A DNA stretch of 64,000 nt. It comes from Vibrio tubiashii (GTDB taxonomy: Bacteria; Pseudomonadota; Gammaproteobacteria; Enterobacterales; Vibrionaceae). Where the stretch lies: positions 310,001 through 374,000 of the forward strand of contig NZ_CP117029.1 of the NCBI RefSeq assembly GCF_028551255.1, given 5' to 3'. Position numbers and translations under genes: made by a program. The notes beneath the pieces were generated by a model, which saw only the letters and a list, made by a program, of their open reading frames with translations, had not been told where the DNA came from and ran no database searches. Positions 25,241 to 34,713 of this stretch are shown one piece after another (the first letter of the stretch is position 1; the number at the start of each line of letters is the position of its first letter).

Positions 25241-25882
25241 ATGTTGAAAAAGTTAGTACTTACTCTGTTTTCTATGCTTTTGGCGTTTAATGTTTCTGCA
25301 CAGCCAATTGATAAGACCCAACCCTATCAAATGATGAAGCAGGTATCAGAGCACGCTTTTGCTCGTTTGAAAGCAGAGCAAGATCAGGTGCAGCAAGATC
25401 CTAATCATCTAAAAGTGATTGTTGATGAAGAACTAATGCCTTACGTCAACGAAAAGTATGCGGCTTTGAAATTGCTTGGGCCGAACTTAAAAGGGGCCAA
25501 GCGCGAGGATGTAGGTCAGTTTATCGTTGCATTTCGCGCCTATTTAGTCAGCTCTTATGCGCAAGTATTGACTCAGTATACTGACCAGACAATCGAGTTT
25601 GGTCCAGAGCCAAAGCTTGACCCTAAAAAGAGCATTACTAGCATTAAGGTCGACATCGTCGATACGCCGCGACCAAATATTAAGTTGGAATTTAAGCTGC
25701 GCCGTGACAAGAAGAGCGGCGAATGGCAAGCATTTGACATGATTGCGGAAGGAATCAGCCTTCTGTCTAGCAAGCAGTCTGAGTGGAGCACTCAGCTTCG
25801 CCAAGAAGGTATTGTGTCGGTCGCTCAAGAGCTCGAAGAGCTTGCCAAGCAACCGATTCGTCTTGAGAGTAAAGCTCAATGA
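25241..25882 (+). CDS. mlaC: Periplasmic phospholipid-binding protein MlaC
   Basis: A soluble periplasmic shuttle that carries phospholipid between MlaA at the outer membrane and MlaD. It has about 213 residues, with a signal peptide (MLKKLVLTLFSMLLAFNVSA) then the Tol-Tol-Ttg2 family fold. The frame stays open further upstream inside mlaD. The start was chosen because AAGGAGAG sits 5-7 nt ahead; the ATG three bases earlier is also possible. It overlaps mlaB by 4 bp. Confidence 0.93.
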   Translation: MLKKLVLTLFSMLLAFNVSAQPIDKTQPYQMMKQVSEHAFARLKAEQDQVQQDPNHLKVIVDEELMPYVNEKYAALKLLGPNLKGAKREDVGQFIVAFRAYLVSSYAQVLTQYTDQTIEFGPEPKLDPKKSITSIKVDIVDTPRPNIKLEFKLRRDKKSGEWQAFDMIAEGISLLSSKQSEWSTQLRQEGIVSVAQELEELAKQPIRLESKAQ

Positions 25883-26208
25883 TGGAACCCAAATGGCAGC
25901 AAGATAATGATGGTCAGTACTTACTAACAGGTGATCTTAATCGAGATACTGTGCCTAAGTTATGGCAGTCTATTCAAACATCGCAGCTAGCTAGTGAGCA
26001 GGTTGAAGTTTCGTTAGAAGCCGTAACACGAATAGACTCTGCTGGAATGGTGATGCTAATTCATCTAATTGAGAATGCAAAAAAACAAAACTGTCATATA
26101 ATGCTCAGTTTCGTGCCGGAACAACTGCGCACATTATTTCAGTTGAGCAATGTCGATGAACTCATTGCAGGGCATTTAAAGAATACTACAGGGGTGAATT
26201 GTGGATAG
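25879..26208 (+). CDS. mlaB: STAS-domain protein MlaB
   Basis: A 109-residue STAS protein that binds MlaF and is needed for assembly and activity of the MlaFEDB transporter. The family core is visible as [20 protein letters not shown] (about residues 51-70), with the conserved Ser/Thr region. It overlaps mlaC at its start and the following ibaG-type gene at its end (8 bp). Confidence 0.92.
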   Translation: MMEPKWQQDNDGQYLLTGDLNRDTVPKLWQSIQTSQLASEQVEVSLEAVTRIDSAGMVMLIHLIENAKKQNCHIMLSFVPEQLRTLFQLSNVDELIAGHLKNTTGVNCG

Positions 26209-26455
26209 CGCAAAAGTACAACAGATTTTAAACGAAGCACTTAAATTAGAAGAACTGCACGTGAAAGGCGAAGGCAGTCATTATGAAGTAGTTGCTGTTG
26301 ATGCTTGTTTCGATGGAATGAGTCGCGTTAAAAAACAACAGCTAATTTATGCACCACTGATGGAATACATCCAAAGAAATGACATCCACGCTGTCTCTAT
26401 CAAGGCATACACTCCTGAAGAGTGGGCTCGTGATAAGAAGTTGATGTCACTGTAA
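26201..26455 (+). CDS. ibaG: BolA-family protein (IbaG/YrbA type)
   Basis: An 84-residue BolA-like protein with a GTG start inside the end of mlaB. BolA proteins partner monothiol glutaredoxins in iron-sulfur cluster handling; IbaG was first linked to acid stress. The BolA helix-turn region appears as [20 protein letters not shown] (about 27-46), with the conserved His in [16 protein letters not shown]. Its place between mlaB and murA is the usual one. Confidence 0.92.
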   Translation: MDSAKVQQILNEALKLEELHVKGEGSHYEVVAVDACFDGMSRVKKQQLIYAPLMEYIQRNDIHAVSIKAYTPEEWARDKKLMSL

Positions 26456-27724
<1,269 letters not shown>

Positions 27725-27747
27725 AGATAGAATCAGCTAACGCTTGT

Positions 27748-27775
27748 AAGCCGAAACGCGAGTTTCGGCTTTTTT
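27748..27775 (+). terminator. murA terminator
   Basis: AAGCCGAAAC-GCGA-GTTTCGGCTT followed by a T run, 24 nt after the murA stop. Confidence 0.88.
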
Positions 27776-27839
27776 ATGAATGATAGATCAGTTAGAGTCT
27801 GCTCAACTGATAAATGACTCTCTATTTTGGAGAACCACA

Positions 27840-28580
27840 ATGATTGCACTATTACGTGTATTGGCTGTTGCGATATTTGCAATTGTGATGTTTATTTTTG
27901 GCTGTGGCTATTGCTTACTGAGCCCGCGTAATCCAAAGCACGTGTTTACCTTTGGTCGTCTTTTTGGAAAGATGTCGAGAGTGTTCGGTATTAAGCTTGA
28001 GCTGCGCATTCCTGAAGACGCTTACAAACGTGGTCAGCATATTTACATTGCCAACCACCAGAATAACTGGGATTTGTTTACGGTCTCATCGGCGGTAACA
28101 CCAAAAGTTGTGACAGTAGGTAAAAAGAGCCTAGCTTGGATGCCTTTATTTGGTCAGTTGTACTGGCTAACGGGTAATATTCTTATCGACCGTGCGAATC
28201 GCTCTAAAGCAAAAGGCACTATTGATCAGGTAGTCGATAGCCTAAACAACAGTGATGTGTCTGTATGGATGTTCCCAGAAGGGACGCGTTCACGCGGTCG
28301 TGGTCTATTGCCTTTCAAAACAGGTGCTTTCCATGCTGCTATTGGCGCTAAGCTACCTATCATTCCTATCGTATGTAGTTCAACAGGTGGCGTGAAGCTT
28401 AACCGCTGGAACAATGGCCACGTTATTATTGAAATGTTGCCTCCAGTACAAGTCGAAGATTACGGCAAAGAGAATGTTCGTGAACTCGCGAATATATGTC
28501 GTGAGCAGATGAAAGCTAAGCTAGAGTCGCTTGATAAAGAGGTTGCAATGCTCAACCAACAGCAAGGTGTGAAGGCCTAG
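27840..28580 (+). CDS. plsC: 1-acylglycerol-3-phosphate O-acyltransferase
   Basis: Adds the second acyl chain to lysophosphatidate to give phosphatidate at the inner membrane. It has about 246 residues. The N-terminal membrane helix is LRVLAVAIFAIVMFIFGCGY; the acyltransferase motif NHQNNWD (HX4D) and the FPEGTRSRG motif are intact. The frame is open 20 codons further upstream, across the murA terminator region, but GGAGA six bases before the ATG at 27840 supports the shorter form. Confidence 0.92.
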   Translation: MIALLRVLAVAIFAIVMFIFGCGYCLLSPRNPKHVFTFGRLFGKMSRVFGIKLELRIPEDAYKRGQHIYIANHQNNWDLFTVSSAVTPKVVTVGKKSLAWMPLFGQLYWLTGNILIDRANRSKAKGTIDQVVDSLNNSDVSVWMFPEGTRSRGRGLLPFKTGAFHAAIGAKLPIIPIVCSSTGGVKLNRWNNGHVIIEMLPPVQVEDYGKENVRELANICREQMKAKLESLDKEVAMLNQQQGVKA

Positions 28581-28602
28581 CCTAGAGCAAGCGAATAGAG
28601 AG

Positions 28603-28631
28603 AGCCAGTCCAGTGAGTGACTGGCTTTTTT
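28603..28631. terminator. Terminator between plsC and the ODP gene
   Basis: AGCCAGTC-loop-GACTGGCT followed by six T, just after plsC and before the convergent minus-strand gene. Confidence 0.85.
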
Positions 28632-28643
28632 GTATCTAGTCGT

Positions 28644-29375
28644 CTATACCGCAATACCCACATCGAGTTCATCAAGCCAAGCTAAGAAGCATTGGACATT
28701 ATCACCTTTAAAAATCCCACCGTGCTGCGGACAAATCATATCGATATCAAGATTTCGCACTCGTTCAATCCAAGCACTCTTAGCCTTATTTGAGGGCATC
28801 CAACGTCGATGGAAGTATTCCATCTTTGGAATATGAGCTTCAAAGTCTTCGACAAACAAGGGGGCATTGGGCACATCGAGCGCCGCCCCAATATCCCCTG
28901 ACATTAATATCTTGGCTTTACGATCATAGACGGAGAAATTACCGGATGAGTGCATGTAGTGAGCGGGAATAAATTCGATATCTATATCAGCAAGCGATAA
29001 GCGTCCACCTTCATCTTTGATCGGAGAAAAGGAGATAGACTCCATACCAAAGTGACGGATAAAGCCTTCCCATAGCCAAGGAGAGTATAGGGTCGCGCTT
29101 GGCAAAGCTTTATCCCATAAACCGAGAGATGAGATGATGTCCGGATCTTGGTGAGAAGCAAACAGATACTTAATTTGATCCGTTGGTACTTCCTTGACCA
29201 CGCTGCTGAGCATGGAAGAGAACATCTCAATACCACCGGGATCAAGCAGAATCGCTTGCTGCTTGTTGACGATCATATATTGATTGGTATCGATGATCTT
29301 TTCCGGTTTGTGAGGATCACGGGCAAACATGATCCAACGGTGTTCATCATCTCTAAATAAGACTTTTGATTGCAT
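28644..29375 (-). CDS. Di-iron (ODP-type) metallo-beta-lactamase-fold protein
   Basis: A 243-residue cytoplasmic protein of the MBL fold most like the oxygen-binding di-iron domain of flavodiiron proteins, without a flavodoxin domain. Candidate metal ligands appear in the right order: SHQDPD (His75, Asp77, Asp79), HYMHSSGN (His139, His142), SGDIGAA (Asp161) and PQHGG (His218). The motif is HQDPD and not the HxHxDH of hydrolytic family members. It is the second gene of a two-gene unit: its ribosome-binding site AAAGGA overlaps the stop of the upstream chemoreceptor-like gene. An oxygen, iron or redox sensor is inferred; a hydrolase or phosphodiesterase is the alternative. Confidence 0.75.
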   Translation of the reverse strand: MQSKVLFRDDEHRWIMFARDPHKPEKIIDTNQYMIVNKQQAILLDPGGIEMFSSMLSSVVKEVPTDQIKYLFASHQDPDIISSLGLWDKALPSATLYSPWLWEGFIRHFGMESISFSPIKDEGGRLSLADIDIEFIPAHYMHSSGNFSVYDRKAKILMSGDIGAALDVPNAPLFVEDFEAHIPKMEYFHRRWMPSNKAKSAWIERVRNLDIDMICPQHGGIFKGDNVQCFLAWLDELDVGIAV

Positions 29376-29384
29376 AGTATTCCT

Positions 29385-29984
29385 TTACTCGAACAACGAG
29401 AATAATTTGAGGGATTGCAGAACATGGCTACGGATAGCTTCCGCAGACTCTTGGACACTGTCGGCAATGGAGTTCAGTTGCCCTTTAAAACGCTCTTCTA
29501 CTTGGGAGGCTTCAACGCTTAGCAAGGTTGAAATAATTAAGGCAACTCTCAGCTCGCTATGAAGCGTATTAAGAAGTGTGCTGAGCTCTTTAGAATCTTG
29601 GACAAAGGTCTGGCTGAGCTGCTCTGCTTCTTCAAAACATCGAGAGCGGGTAGCATCAAGGCTATGGAGGTAAACAGCGCCTTGTGAGCGCGTATAGACG
29701 GTTTCAAAATGGTTCAGGACAGTACGCGAGCGCGCTTCAGCAGTGGCTATCTTGCTGAGCCTTTGCGCCTTTAAATTGATGCTGCTAGAAGCATTGAGAG
29801 TAAGGCGGACAAGTTCGTCAATGGAATCGGTGATAGGGTGGAAACCAGCCGCACTTTCTCCTGCTCGCAAAGCCAAGGCGCGCGCATTGCTTGCAACAAG
29901 CTGGAGCTGCTTCGCAATAAGCACACCACGATTAAGTTCTGCAGAGATCTCCGCAGCAATGACAAACAGTTGCTTCCTAGCCAT
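29385..29984 (-). CDS. Soluble chemoreceptor-tip-like helical protein
   Basis: A 199-residue, mostly helical protein with no membrane segment or signal peptide. Residues 20-70 align without gaps to the hairpin tip of methyl-accepting chemotaxis proteins. NARALALRAGESAAGF here matches [16 protein letters not shown] in the full receptor gene 1.5 kb away, with a D-(S/E)-I/V-x-x-L and a T-x-x-S in register after it. The tip begins only about 20 residues from the N-terminus, so the usual first signalling helix, HAMP and sensor are absent, and many tip residues are changed. A coiled-coil-like helix follows to the C-terminus. It is transcribed just ahead of the ODP gene (9-nt gap), suggesting a sensor-signalling pair. 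The function is inferred. Confidence 0.65.
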   Translation of the reverse strand: MARKQLFVIAAEISAELNRGVLIAKQLQLVASNARALALRAGESAAGFHPITDSIDELVRLTLNASSSINLKAQRLSKIATAEARSRTVLNHFETVYTRSQGAVYLHSLDATRSRCFEEAEQLSQTFVQDSKELSTLLNTLHSELRVALIISTLLSVEASQVEERFKGQLNSIADSVQESAEAIRSHVLQSLKLFSLFE

Positions 29985-30128
29985 GATATTTCCTTATAAA
30001 TATTATGGAGTAAATATAGGAAGCGAAGATGGCTTTTTCCACTGAGCTTGAGGAATTACCGACAACGGGGTAGGTGAGTCGGCTAGGTCTGAGACATTGG
30101 TTTGGAACAAACTAGGAGCAGTAGAAAC

Positions 30129-30156
30129 GAAAAAGCCTCATCTTGCGATGAGGCTT
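30129..30156 (-). terminator. Terminator of tRNA array 1
   Basis: AAGCCTCATC-TTGC-GATGAGGCTT with a run of A on its left flank, that is, a U-run for minus-strand transcription, 10 nt beyond tRNA-Asn. The same terminator is duplicated at array 2. Confidence 0.88.
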
Positions 30157-30165
30157 ATTCTAATA

Positions 30166-30241
30166 TGGCTCCCCCTGCGGGACTCGAACCTGCGACATAC
30201 GGATTAACAGTCCGCCGTTCTACCAACTGAACTAAGGGGGA
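30166..30241 (-). tRNA. tRNA-Asn (GTT)
   Basis: A 76-nt tRNA on the minus strand: acceptor TCCCCCT pairs with AGGGGGA, anticodon loop CTGTTAA (anticodon GTT), CCA encoded. It is the last gene of array 1 in the direction of transcription. Confidence 0.95.
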
Positions 30242-30277
30242 ATTATGCTTTAAGAACGAGTTCTTAAAGATAATAAA

Positions 30278-30353
<76 letters not shown>

Positions 30354-30363
30354 ACACTAAAAG

Positions 30364-30439
30364 TGGCTCCTCCTGCTGGGCTCGAACCAGCGACCTGCGG
30401 ATTAACAGTCCGTCGCTCTACCAACTGAGCTAAGGAGGA
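30364..30439 (-). tRNA. tRNA-Asn (GTT), variant
   Basis: A 76-nt tRNA with anticodon GTT but a different acceptor stem (TCCTCCT/AGGAGGA) and T-arm from the neighbouring tRNA-Asn genes, so it is a distinct isoacceptor sequence. CCA is encoded. Confidence 0.95.
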
Positions 30440-30460
30440 ATTGTCCATTAGGAAAAGAAA

Positions 30461-30536
<76 letters not shown>

Positions 30537-30590
30537 GCACGTTATTTCTTTTCTTGTTGTTGTCTAGCTTAGACACCAACAAATAAATTG

Positions 30591-30666
30591 TGGTGCCCGG
30601 AGGCGGAATCGAACCACCGACACGAGGATTTTCAATCCTCTGCTCTACCGACTGAGCTATCCGGGC
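30591..30666 (-). tRNA. tRNA-Phe (GAA)
   Basis: A 76-nt tRNA: acceptor GCCCGGA, anticodon loop TTGAAAA (anticodon GAA), CCA encoded. It is the first gene of array 1 and lies just downstream of its promoter. Confidence 0.95.
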
Positions 30667-30676
30667 GACGAGGTGT

Positions 30677-30705
30677 ATTAAACGGCTTTTCGTGCTTTAG
30701 GTCAA
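30677..30705 (-). promoter_or_regulatory. Promoter of tRNA array 1
   Basis: On the minus strand, TTGACC (30700-30705) and TTTAAT (30677-30682) are 17 bp apart, followed by a GC-containing discriminator and then tRNA-Phe. The same architecture precedes array 2. Confidence 0.75.
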
Positions 30706-30842
30706 CATTAAAATGCAAAAAAAATATCGTTTGTTGTTTTTCTATACTTAATGGGCTGTTTTTATCCATTTTGGATATTAAATGTATAGAGGACAACAGG
30801 CGTTATACGCTCTGATAGGTGAAATAGTCCAGTTTAGACAAC

Positions 30843-30871
30843 AAAAAAGCACGCGAAGAAGCGTGCTTTTT
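30843..30871 (-). terminator. Chemoreceptor gene terminator
   Basis: AAAAAGCACGC-GAAGAA-GCGTGCTTTTT, 17 nt after the stop codon of the minus-strand chemoreceptor gene. Confidence 0.88.
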
Positions 30872-30887
30872 GCTACTCCAAGCCGAA

Positions 30888-32513
30888 TTAGTGCTTAACA
30901 GTAAACTTGCTTACCCAGTTTTCTAGCTCATTCGCTAATCTTGCTAGGCTTTGAGTGCTGTTATGACTCTCAGTAACGACGCCACTTAACTGGTTGCCGC
31001 TCTCTTCGATCATATTGATTCTCTGAGAAATATCATCACTCACTTGGGTCTGTTCAGCCGCTGCAGTGGCAATTTGTTGACTCATTTGAGTAATAGACTC
31101 TAGAGCGACAACGATTTGCTGCAATGCCTCAGAAGCATTTTGCGACTCTTGAACAGTGCTTTCACTGGTTTCTGCACAGACTTCCATAGTCTGGATTGCG
31201 TTGCGTGAGCCTTCTTGCAGGTTGCTAATCATCTGCTGAATTTCTTTGGTGCTGTCTTGGGTTCGACCCGCTAGGTTACGAACCTCATCGGCAACCACTG
31301 CGAAACCACGGCCTTGCTCACCAGCGCGGGCTGCTTCGATAGCCGCATTAAGCGCTAGCAGGTTAGTTTGCTCGGCAATATCACCAATAACATCGAGAAC
31401 CTTAACGATATTGTTTACATCGTTATCTAGGTCAGCGACTGCTTGGCTCGCTGTACCAAGTTGAGTGGCTAAGCCTTGAATATTATCGACGGTATTGTGG
31501 ATCAGGTGCTGAGTATGCTGGCTCTGTTTATCCGCTTCATCAGTGTTTCTTGCAGTATCACTGGCTGAATCGGCAACATTGCTTGCCGAAGAGGCCATTT
31601 CTGTCATTGCCGTTGCGATCATAGCGGTAGATTGCTGCTGAGAATCAGTAAGCTGAGCAATACTTCCCGCGCGATCTTCTACACTTGCCAACTCGCTGCG
31701 TAAGTCATGCATTGAACCTTCAAGATTACTCACTAATTGAGCCAAAGACTGACTCATCTGCTGAACCGCTTGATAGATGCTGCCGTCATCGGCTTGATTT
31801 TCAAACGTTGTCTGGATGTTGCCTTTCGCAACTTCTTGAACTGCTCGGCGTACTTCTTGTGGCTCGCCCCCAAGAAGAGTGAGCATGCGGCGGATTGACA
31901 CAATTAATGTGGCTAAGATAGCGCCCGCAATACCCAAACAGAGCACCAGCTGCCATTGCGCCGTAGACCAGAAGCGAGCATTGACTTCATTAAAGCCGAT
32001 ACCGGTTCCTACCACCCAGCCCCAATGAGGCGTTTTTTCCGCGATAGAAAGCTTCTCTTCGATGCTGCCGTCTGGCAGTTTTTGTGTCCAAGTATACTCG
32101 ACCATCTGCCCAGTTTTACGACCTAGCACGTCAAGAATGAGTTGGCCAACGCTGTTACCGTCGCCATCTTTGAAGTCATGGAAGCTTGTTCCATGAAGCT
32201 GCGGATCAAGAGGGGTGGCAACAAAGGTCATCTTCTCATCGGCAACATAAACATACTCATTGTCTTTGTAGATGTTGTTGCGCAGCAAGCGCGTTGCCAG
32301 TTCTTTGGCTTGTTGCTCTTCAAGTGTGCCGTCGATCGCCATCTGCTCGACTTCAGTAAGGATACTGTAGGCGCTGCGGAACAATTCAGTTACGCGAGCC
32401 TTGTTGTCTAAGTTACTTGCCACGCGCAGAGTCCACAGACCTGTTGCGGTTAACGCAAGCAAGGCGATCAAGATAATTCCTGATAATAAATAAGCTTGTG
32501 TCTTAAGTTTCAT
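30888..32513 (-). CDS. Methyl-accepting chemotaxis protein (single Cache, HAMP)
   Basis: A 541-residue transmembrane chemoreceptor. An N-terminal membrane helix (about residues 8-28) is followed by a periplasmic single Cache (type 2) domain to about 185 ([28 protein letters not shown]). A second helix (about 190-210) and HAMP come next. The signalling hairpin has an intact tip ([20 protein letters not shown], near 395). Cache-2 domains typically bind small organic ligands such as carboxylates; the ligand here is unknown. There is no C-terminal CheR-tethering pentapeptide. The gene sits alone between two tRNA arrays. Confidence 0.93.
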   Translation of the reverse strand: MKLKTQAYLLSGIILIALLALTATGLWTLRVASNLDNKARVTELFRSAYSILTEVEQMAIDGTLEEQQAKELATRLLRNNIYKDNEYVYVADEKMTFVATPLDPQLHGTSFHDFKDGDGNSVGQLILDVLGRKTGQMVEYTWTQKLPDGSIEEKLSIAEKTPHWGWVVGTGIGFNEVNARFWSTAQWQLVLCLGIAGAILATLIVSIRRMLTLLGGEPQEVRRAVQEVAKGNIQTTFENQADDGSIYQAVQQMSQSLAQLVSNLEGSMHDLRSELASVEDRAGSIAQLTDSQQQSTAMIATAMTEMASSASNVADSASDTARNTDEADKQSQHTQHLIHNTVDNIQGLATQLGTASQAVADLDNDVNNIVKVLDVIGDIAEQTNLLALNAAIEAARAGEQGRGFAVVADEVRNLAGRTQDSTKEIQQMISNLQEGSRNAIQTMEVCAETSESTVQESQNASEALQQIVVALESITQMSQQIATAAAEQTQVSDDISQRINMIEESGNQLSGVVTESHNSTQSLARLANELENWVSKFTVKH

Positions 32514-32851
32514 AAAAATTGCTCATCAATAGGTCGATTTCTAACGAAAACGAAGTTGGTGTCTTATTGTAATATTGTTGTCATCTTATTTTAGATGCTC
32601 TAAGCCTAATAGCAGGCTGAGTTCAAACTATGATTTAGATTAAATTTTTGTCGTGAAATAAGTCGTTTTTTACGACATCACAAGCATAAACTCGGCTTAG
32701 GTGGCAATTTTAATAGTAGGAGACTTGAGTAGAACGACAAGCAAGGCGAAACCAGGACAGTGAATTTTTGCAATAGGAGATGAGTTCTTGGGATATATAC
32801 GAAAAAAGCCAAGTCTTTCGTCGGGGACGCCTAGTTTTGGCTTCTTGAAAG
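32514..32851. other. Intergenic stretch upstream of the chemoreceptor gene
   Basis: AT-rich sequence holding the chemoreceptor promoter region and, near 32812-32846, a decayed terminator-like hairpin (AAGCCAA ... TTGGCTT). That hairpin is the counterpart of the two good tRNA-array terminators. No coding sequence is supported. Confidence 0.5.
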
Positions 32852-32872
32852 TGGCTCCCCCTGTCGGAACTC
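32852..32872 (-). pseudogene. tRNA-Asn 3'-end remnant
   Basis: TGGCTCCCCCTG matches the 3' acceptor/CCA end of the tRNA-Asn genes exactly, then the T-arm degenerates and similarity ends. It lies next to a decayed terminator, so it looks like a fragment of a former array member. Confidence 0.6.
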
Positions 32873-32949
32873 AACGCGGCCGGCTGGGACGGTCCGACGC
32901 TTCGGCTGAGACATTGGTTTGGAACAAACCAGGAGCAGTAGAAACGAAA

Positions 32950-32973
32950 AAGCCTCATCTTGCGATGAGGCTT
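32950..32973 (-). terminator. Terminator of tRNA array 2
   Basis: AAGCCTCATC-TTGC-GATGAGGCTT, identical in stem and loop to the terminator of array 1, with the U-run on the minus strand. Confidence 0.88.
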
Positions 32974-32982
32974 TCTCTAATA

Positions 32983-33058
32983 TGGCTCCCCCTGCGGGAC
33001 TCGAACCTGCGACATACGGATTAACAGTCCGCCGTTCTACCAACTGAACTAAGGGGGA
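32983..33058 (-). tRNA. tRNA-Asn (GTT)
   Basis: A 76-nt tRNA identical to that at 30166; anticodon GTT, CCA encoded; last gene of array 2. Confidence 0.95.
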
Positions 33059-33113
33059 ATTATTTGTGTTAACAACAGGTCTTTAAGACCACTATTTGTT
33101 AAGCACCAAATAA

Positions 33114-33189
33114 TGGTGCCTCGAGGCGGAATCGAACCACCGACACGAGGATTTTCAATCCTCTGCTCTACCGACTGAGCTATCGAGGC
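33114..33189 (-). tRNA. tRNA-Phe (GAA), variant acceptor
   Basis: A 76-nt tRNA with anticodon GAA. The acceptor is GCCTCGA/TCGAGGC, not GCCCGGA/TCCGGGC as in the other two tRNA-Phe genes; pairing is kept by compensatory changes. CCA is encoded. Confidence 0.95.
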
Positions 33190-33196
33190 AAAAGAA

Positions 33197-33272
<76 letters not shown>

Positions 33273-33328
33273 ACACTAATATTCTTTTTGCTAACTTATT
33301 GATGTCTTAGACACCAACAATCAAATTG

Positions 33329-33404
33329 TGGTGCCCGGAGGCGGAATCGAACCACCGACACGAGGATTTTCAATCCTCTGCTCTACCGACTGAGCTATCC
33401 GGGC
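33329..33404 (-). tRNA. tRNA-Phe (GAA)
   Basis: A 76-nt tRNA identical to that at 30591; anticodon GAA, CCA encoded; first gene of array 2. Confidence 0.95.
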
Positions 33405-33415
33405 GACGGAGCGCT

Positions 33416-33444
33416 ATTAAACGGATTTTCGGTCTTGCCGTCAA
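33416..33444 (-). promoter_or_regulatory. Promoter of tRNA array 2
   Basis: On the minus strand, TTGACG (33439-33444) and TTTAAT (33416-33421) are 17 bp apart and followed by a GC-rich discriminator (AGCGCTCCG), typical of stable-RNA promoters. Confidence 0.78.
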
Positions 33445-33507
33445 CTTGTTTTTAGAAAAAAATTCAAAAAAGTGGTTGAGTGCCGATTATTTAGGCGTTT
33501 TTGATGA

Positions 33508-34644
33508 TTATGTTTTGCCTGAGTTAAAATCCTTTTTGAATTTGGTAACTTTTTCGAGATAACGACGTGCTTCCGCATTAGGGTGCTTTTTGGTTAGTGC
33601 CCAATAAACTTGATTAGGTTGCAGTGAGTTAAGATCGCGCATTGCACGTTTACGGTCATTGCGATTGAAGGTATTGAGTACGCCCCCAGTGCCTCCGTTA
33701 TAAGCAGAAATCATGCTGTACTCCAATGAAAGTGGGTGGCTGACATCCTTCAGATAGCGATTTTTGAGAATATAGAAATAGGCGGTACCGGTATCGATAT
33801 TGTTCTCTGGGTTAAATAGGTATTCCGGTGACGGTTGCCCTGACTTTTTCTTTACTAATTTGAAGACGTCTTTTCCGGCTGTTTTGGGCACGACTTGCAT
33901 CAAGCCATACGCATTCGCCCAGCTCACCGCATATGGATTGAAGCTACTTTCTGTTTTGATGATTGCGTAGATCAGGTCTTCTGGAATGTCATACTTACGA
34001 GAAGCGCGCTGAACAATGTCGGCGTATTTGTAACTACGAATCTCAAATTGCTCTTCGACCATCGGAATTTCGACGTAATAAGCTTTTTTAAAGTCGACAT
34101 TTTTCACTTTTAGCTTATTCGCGATCAGATAATCAGCGAAACGATTGGCGCGCCAAGACCATTGAATCGCTTTCTTGTCTTGATCGACCACTTGTCGGTA
34201 GAGAAAAGGTTGCCCTTCAAGTTTGACGTCTTTGGAAGAGAACAGATCGACGTTAGCGGGATCGTCAGGCGTGAGTAGGGTAGTGACGATCGCGTTTTTA
34301 AGGTGTCTCTTTGGGTCAGTCGGAGAGACGGTTTCTATAGTAATCAAGCCTTTATCAAAGTTGACATCGGAGCGGCTAAGATAGTTATCGATGTACTTTA
34401 CGTAATTGCTTTTACCAGCAAATTTAATTTCGCCTCGTCCCCAGCGTTTTTCAATGTTGCCAGAAAAGCTGCTGATGAGCGCATCGAGAGCTGCAGTGTC
34501 TTTCTGAAATTGCCCGGGTAGCTCTGCAAGGTTCTTTGCAAATCTATTGGTCGGTTCGTAATTGACATCATAAAGGCTTTCTACAAACTCGCGGCTACAG
34601 CCTGTCAGTGTCACTGCAATTAAAAAGTACGCTAACTTTCTCAT
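33508..34644 (-). CDS. mltC: Membrane-bound lytic murein transglycosylase C
   Basis: A 378-residue lipoprotein that cleaves peptidoglycan glycan strands to 1,6-anhydro-muropeptides. The lipobox is LTGC, with Cys16 as the lipidation site. An N-terminal DUF3393 domain precedes the SLT domain, where the catalytic glutamate lies in IIKTESSFNPYAVSWANAYG (about residues 228-247); LMQVVP follows. It lies after yggX and mutY on the same strand, the usual mutY-yggX-mltC order, though a hairpin separates it from yggX. Confidence 0.95.
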   Translation of the reverse strand: MRKLAYFLIAVTLTGCSREFVESLYDVNYEPTNRFAKNLAELPGQFQKDTAALDALISSFSGNIEKRWGRGEIKFAGKSNYVKYIDNYLSRSDVNFDKGLITIETVSPTDPKRHLKNAIVTTLLTPDDPANVDLFSSKDVKLEGQPFLYRQVVDQDKKAIQWSWRANRFADYLIANKLKVKNVDFKKAYYVEIPMVEEQFEIRSYKYADIVQRASRKYDIPEDLIYAIIKTESSFNPYAVSWANAYGLMQVVPKTAGKDVFKLVKKKSGQPSPEYLFNPENNIDTGTAYFYILKNRYLKDVSHPLSLEYSMISAYNGGTGGVLNTFNRNDRKRAMRDLNSLQPNQVYWALTKKHPNAEARRYLEKVTKFKKDFNSGKT

Positions 34645-34657
34645 AACTCTCCTAAAA

Positions 34658-34689
34658 AAATGACATCACTGCAGGCAATGATGTCATTT
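34658..34689 (-). terminator. yggX terminator
   Basis: AAATGACATCA-loop-TGATGTCATTT with a U-run on the minus strand, between yggX and mltC. mltC may still be read by leakage or from its own promoter. Confidence 0.75.
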
Positions 34690-34713
34690 CTCTGTTTCAA
34701 CTTGGGCTATTCG

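Larger units (their letters stand above)
30090..30246. repeat. Duplicated block: terminator plus tRNA-Asn (copy 1)
   Basis: About 157 bp nearly identical to 32907-33063 at a fixed offset of 2817, differing only at a few bases between the terminator and tRNA. It covers a flank, the terminator and the whole tRNA-Asn. Confidence 0.9.
32907..33063. repeat. Duplicated block: terminator plus tRNA-Asn (copy 2)
   Basis: The second copy of the block at 30090-30246. Its left edge joins unrelated GC-rich sequence that contains the tRNA-Asn remnant. Confidence 0.9.

Noticed and set aside
30888..32513. Chemoreceptor as a mobile gene inserted into tRNA genes
   Set aside because: No integrase, att repeat or composition break was seen. 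Array duplication explains the layout as well, so only the duplication is reported.
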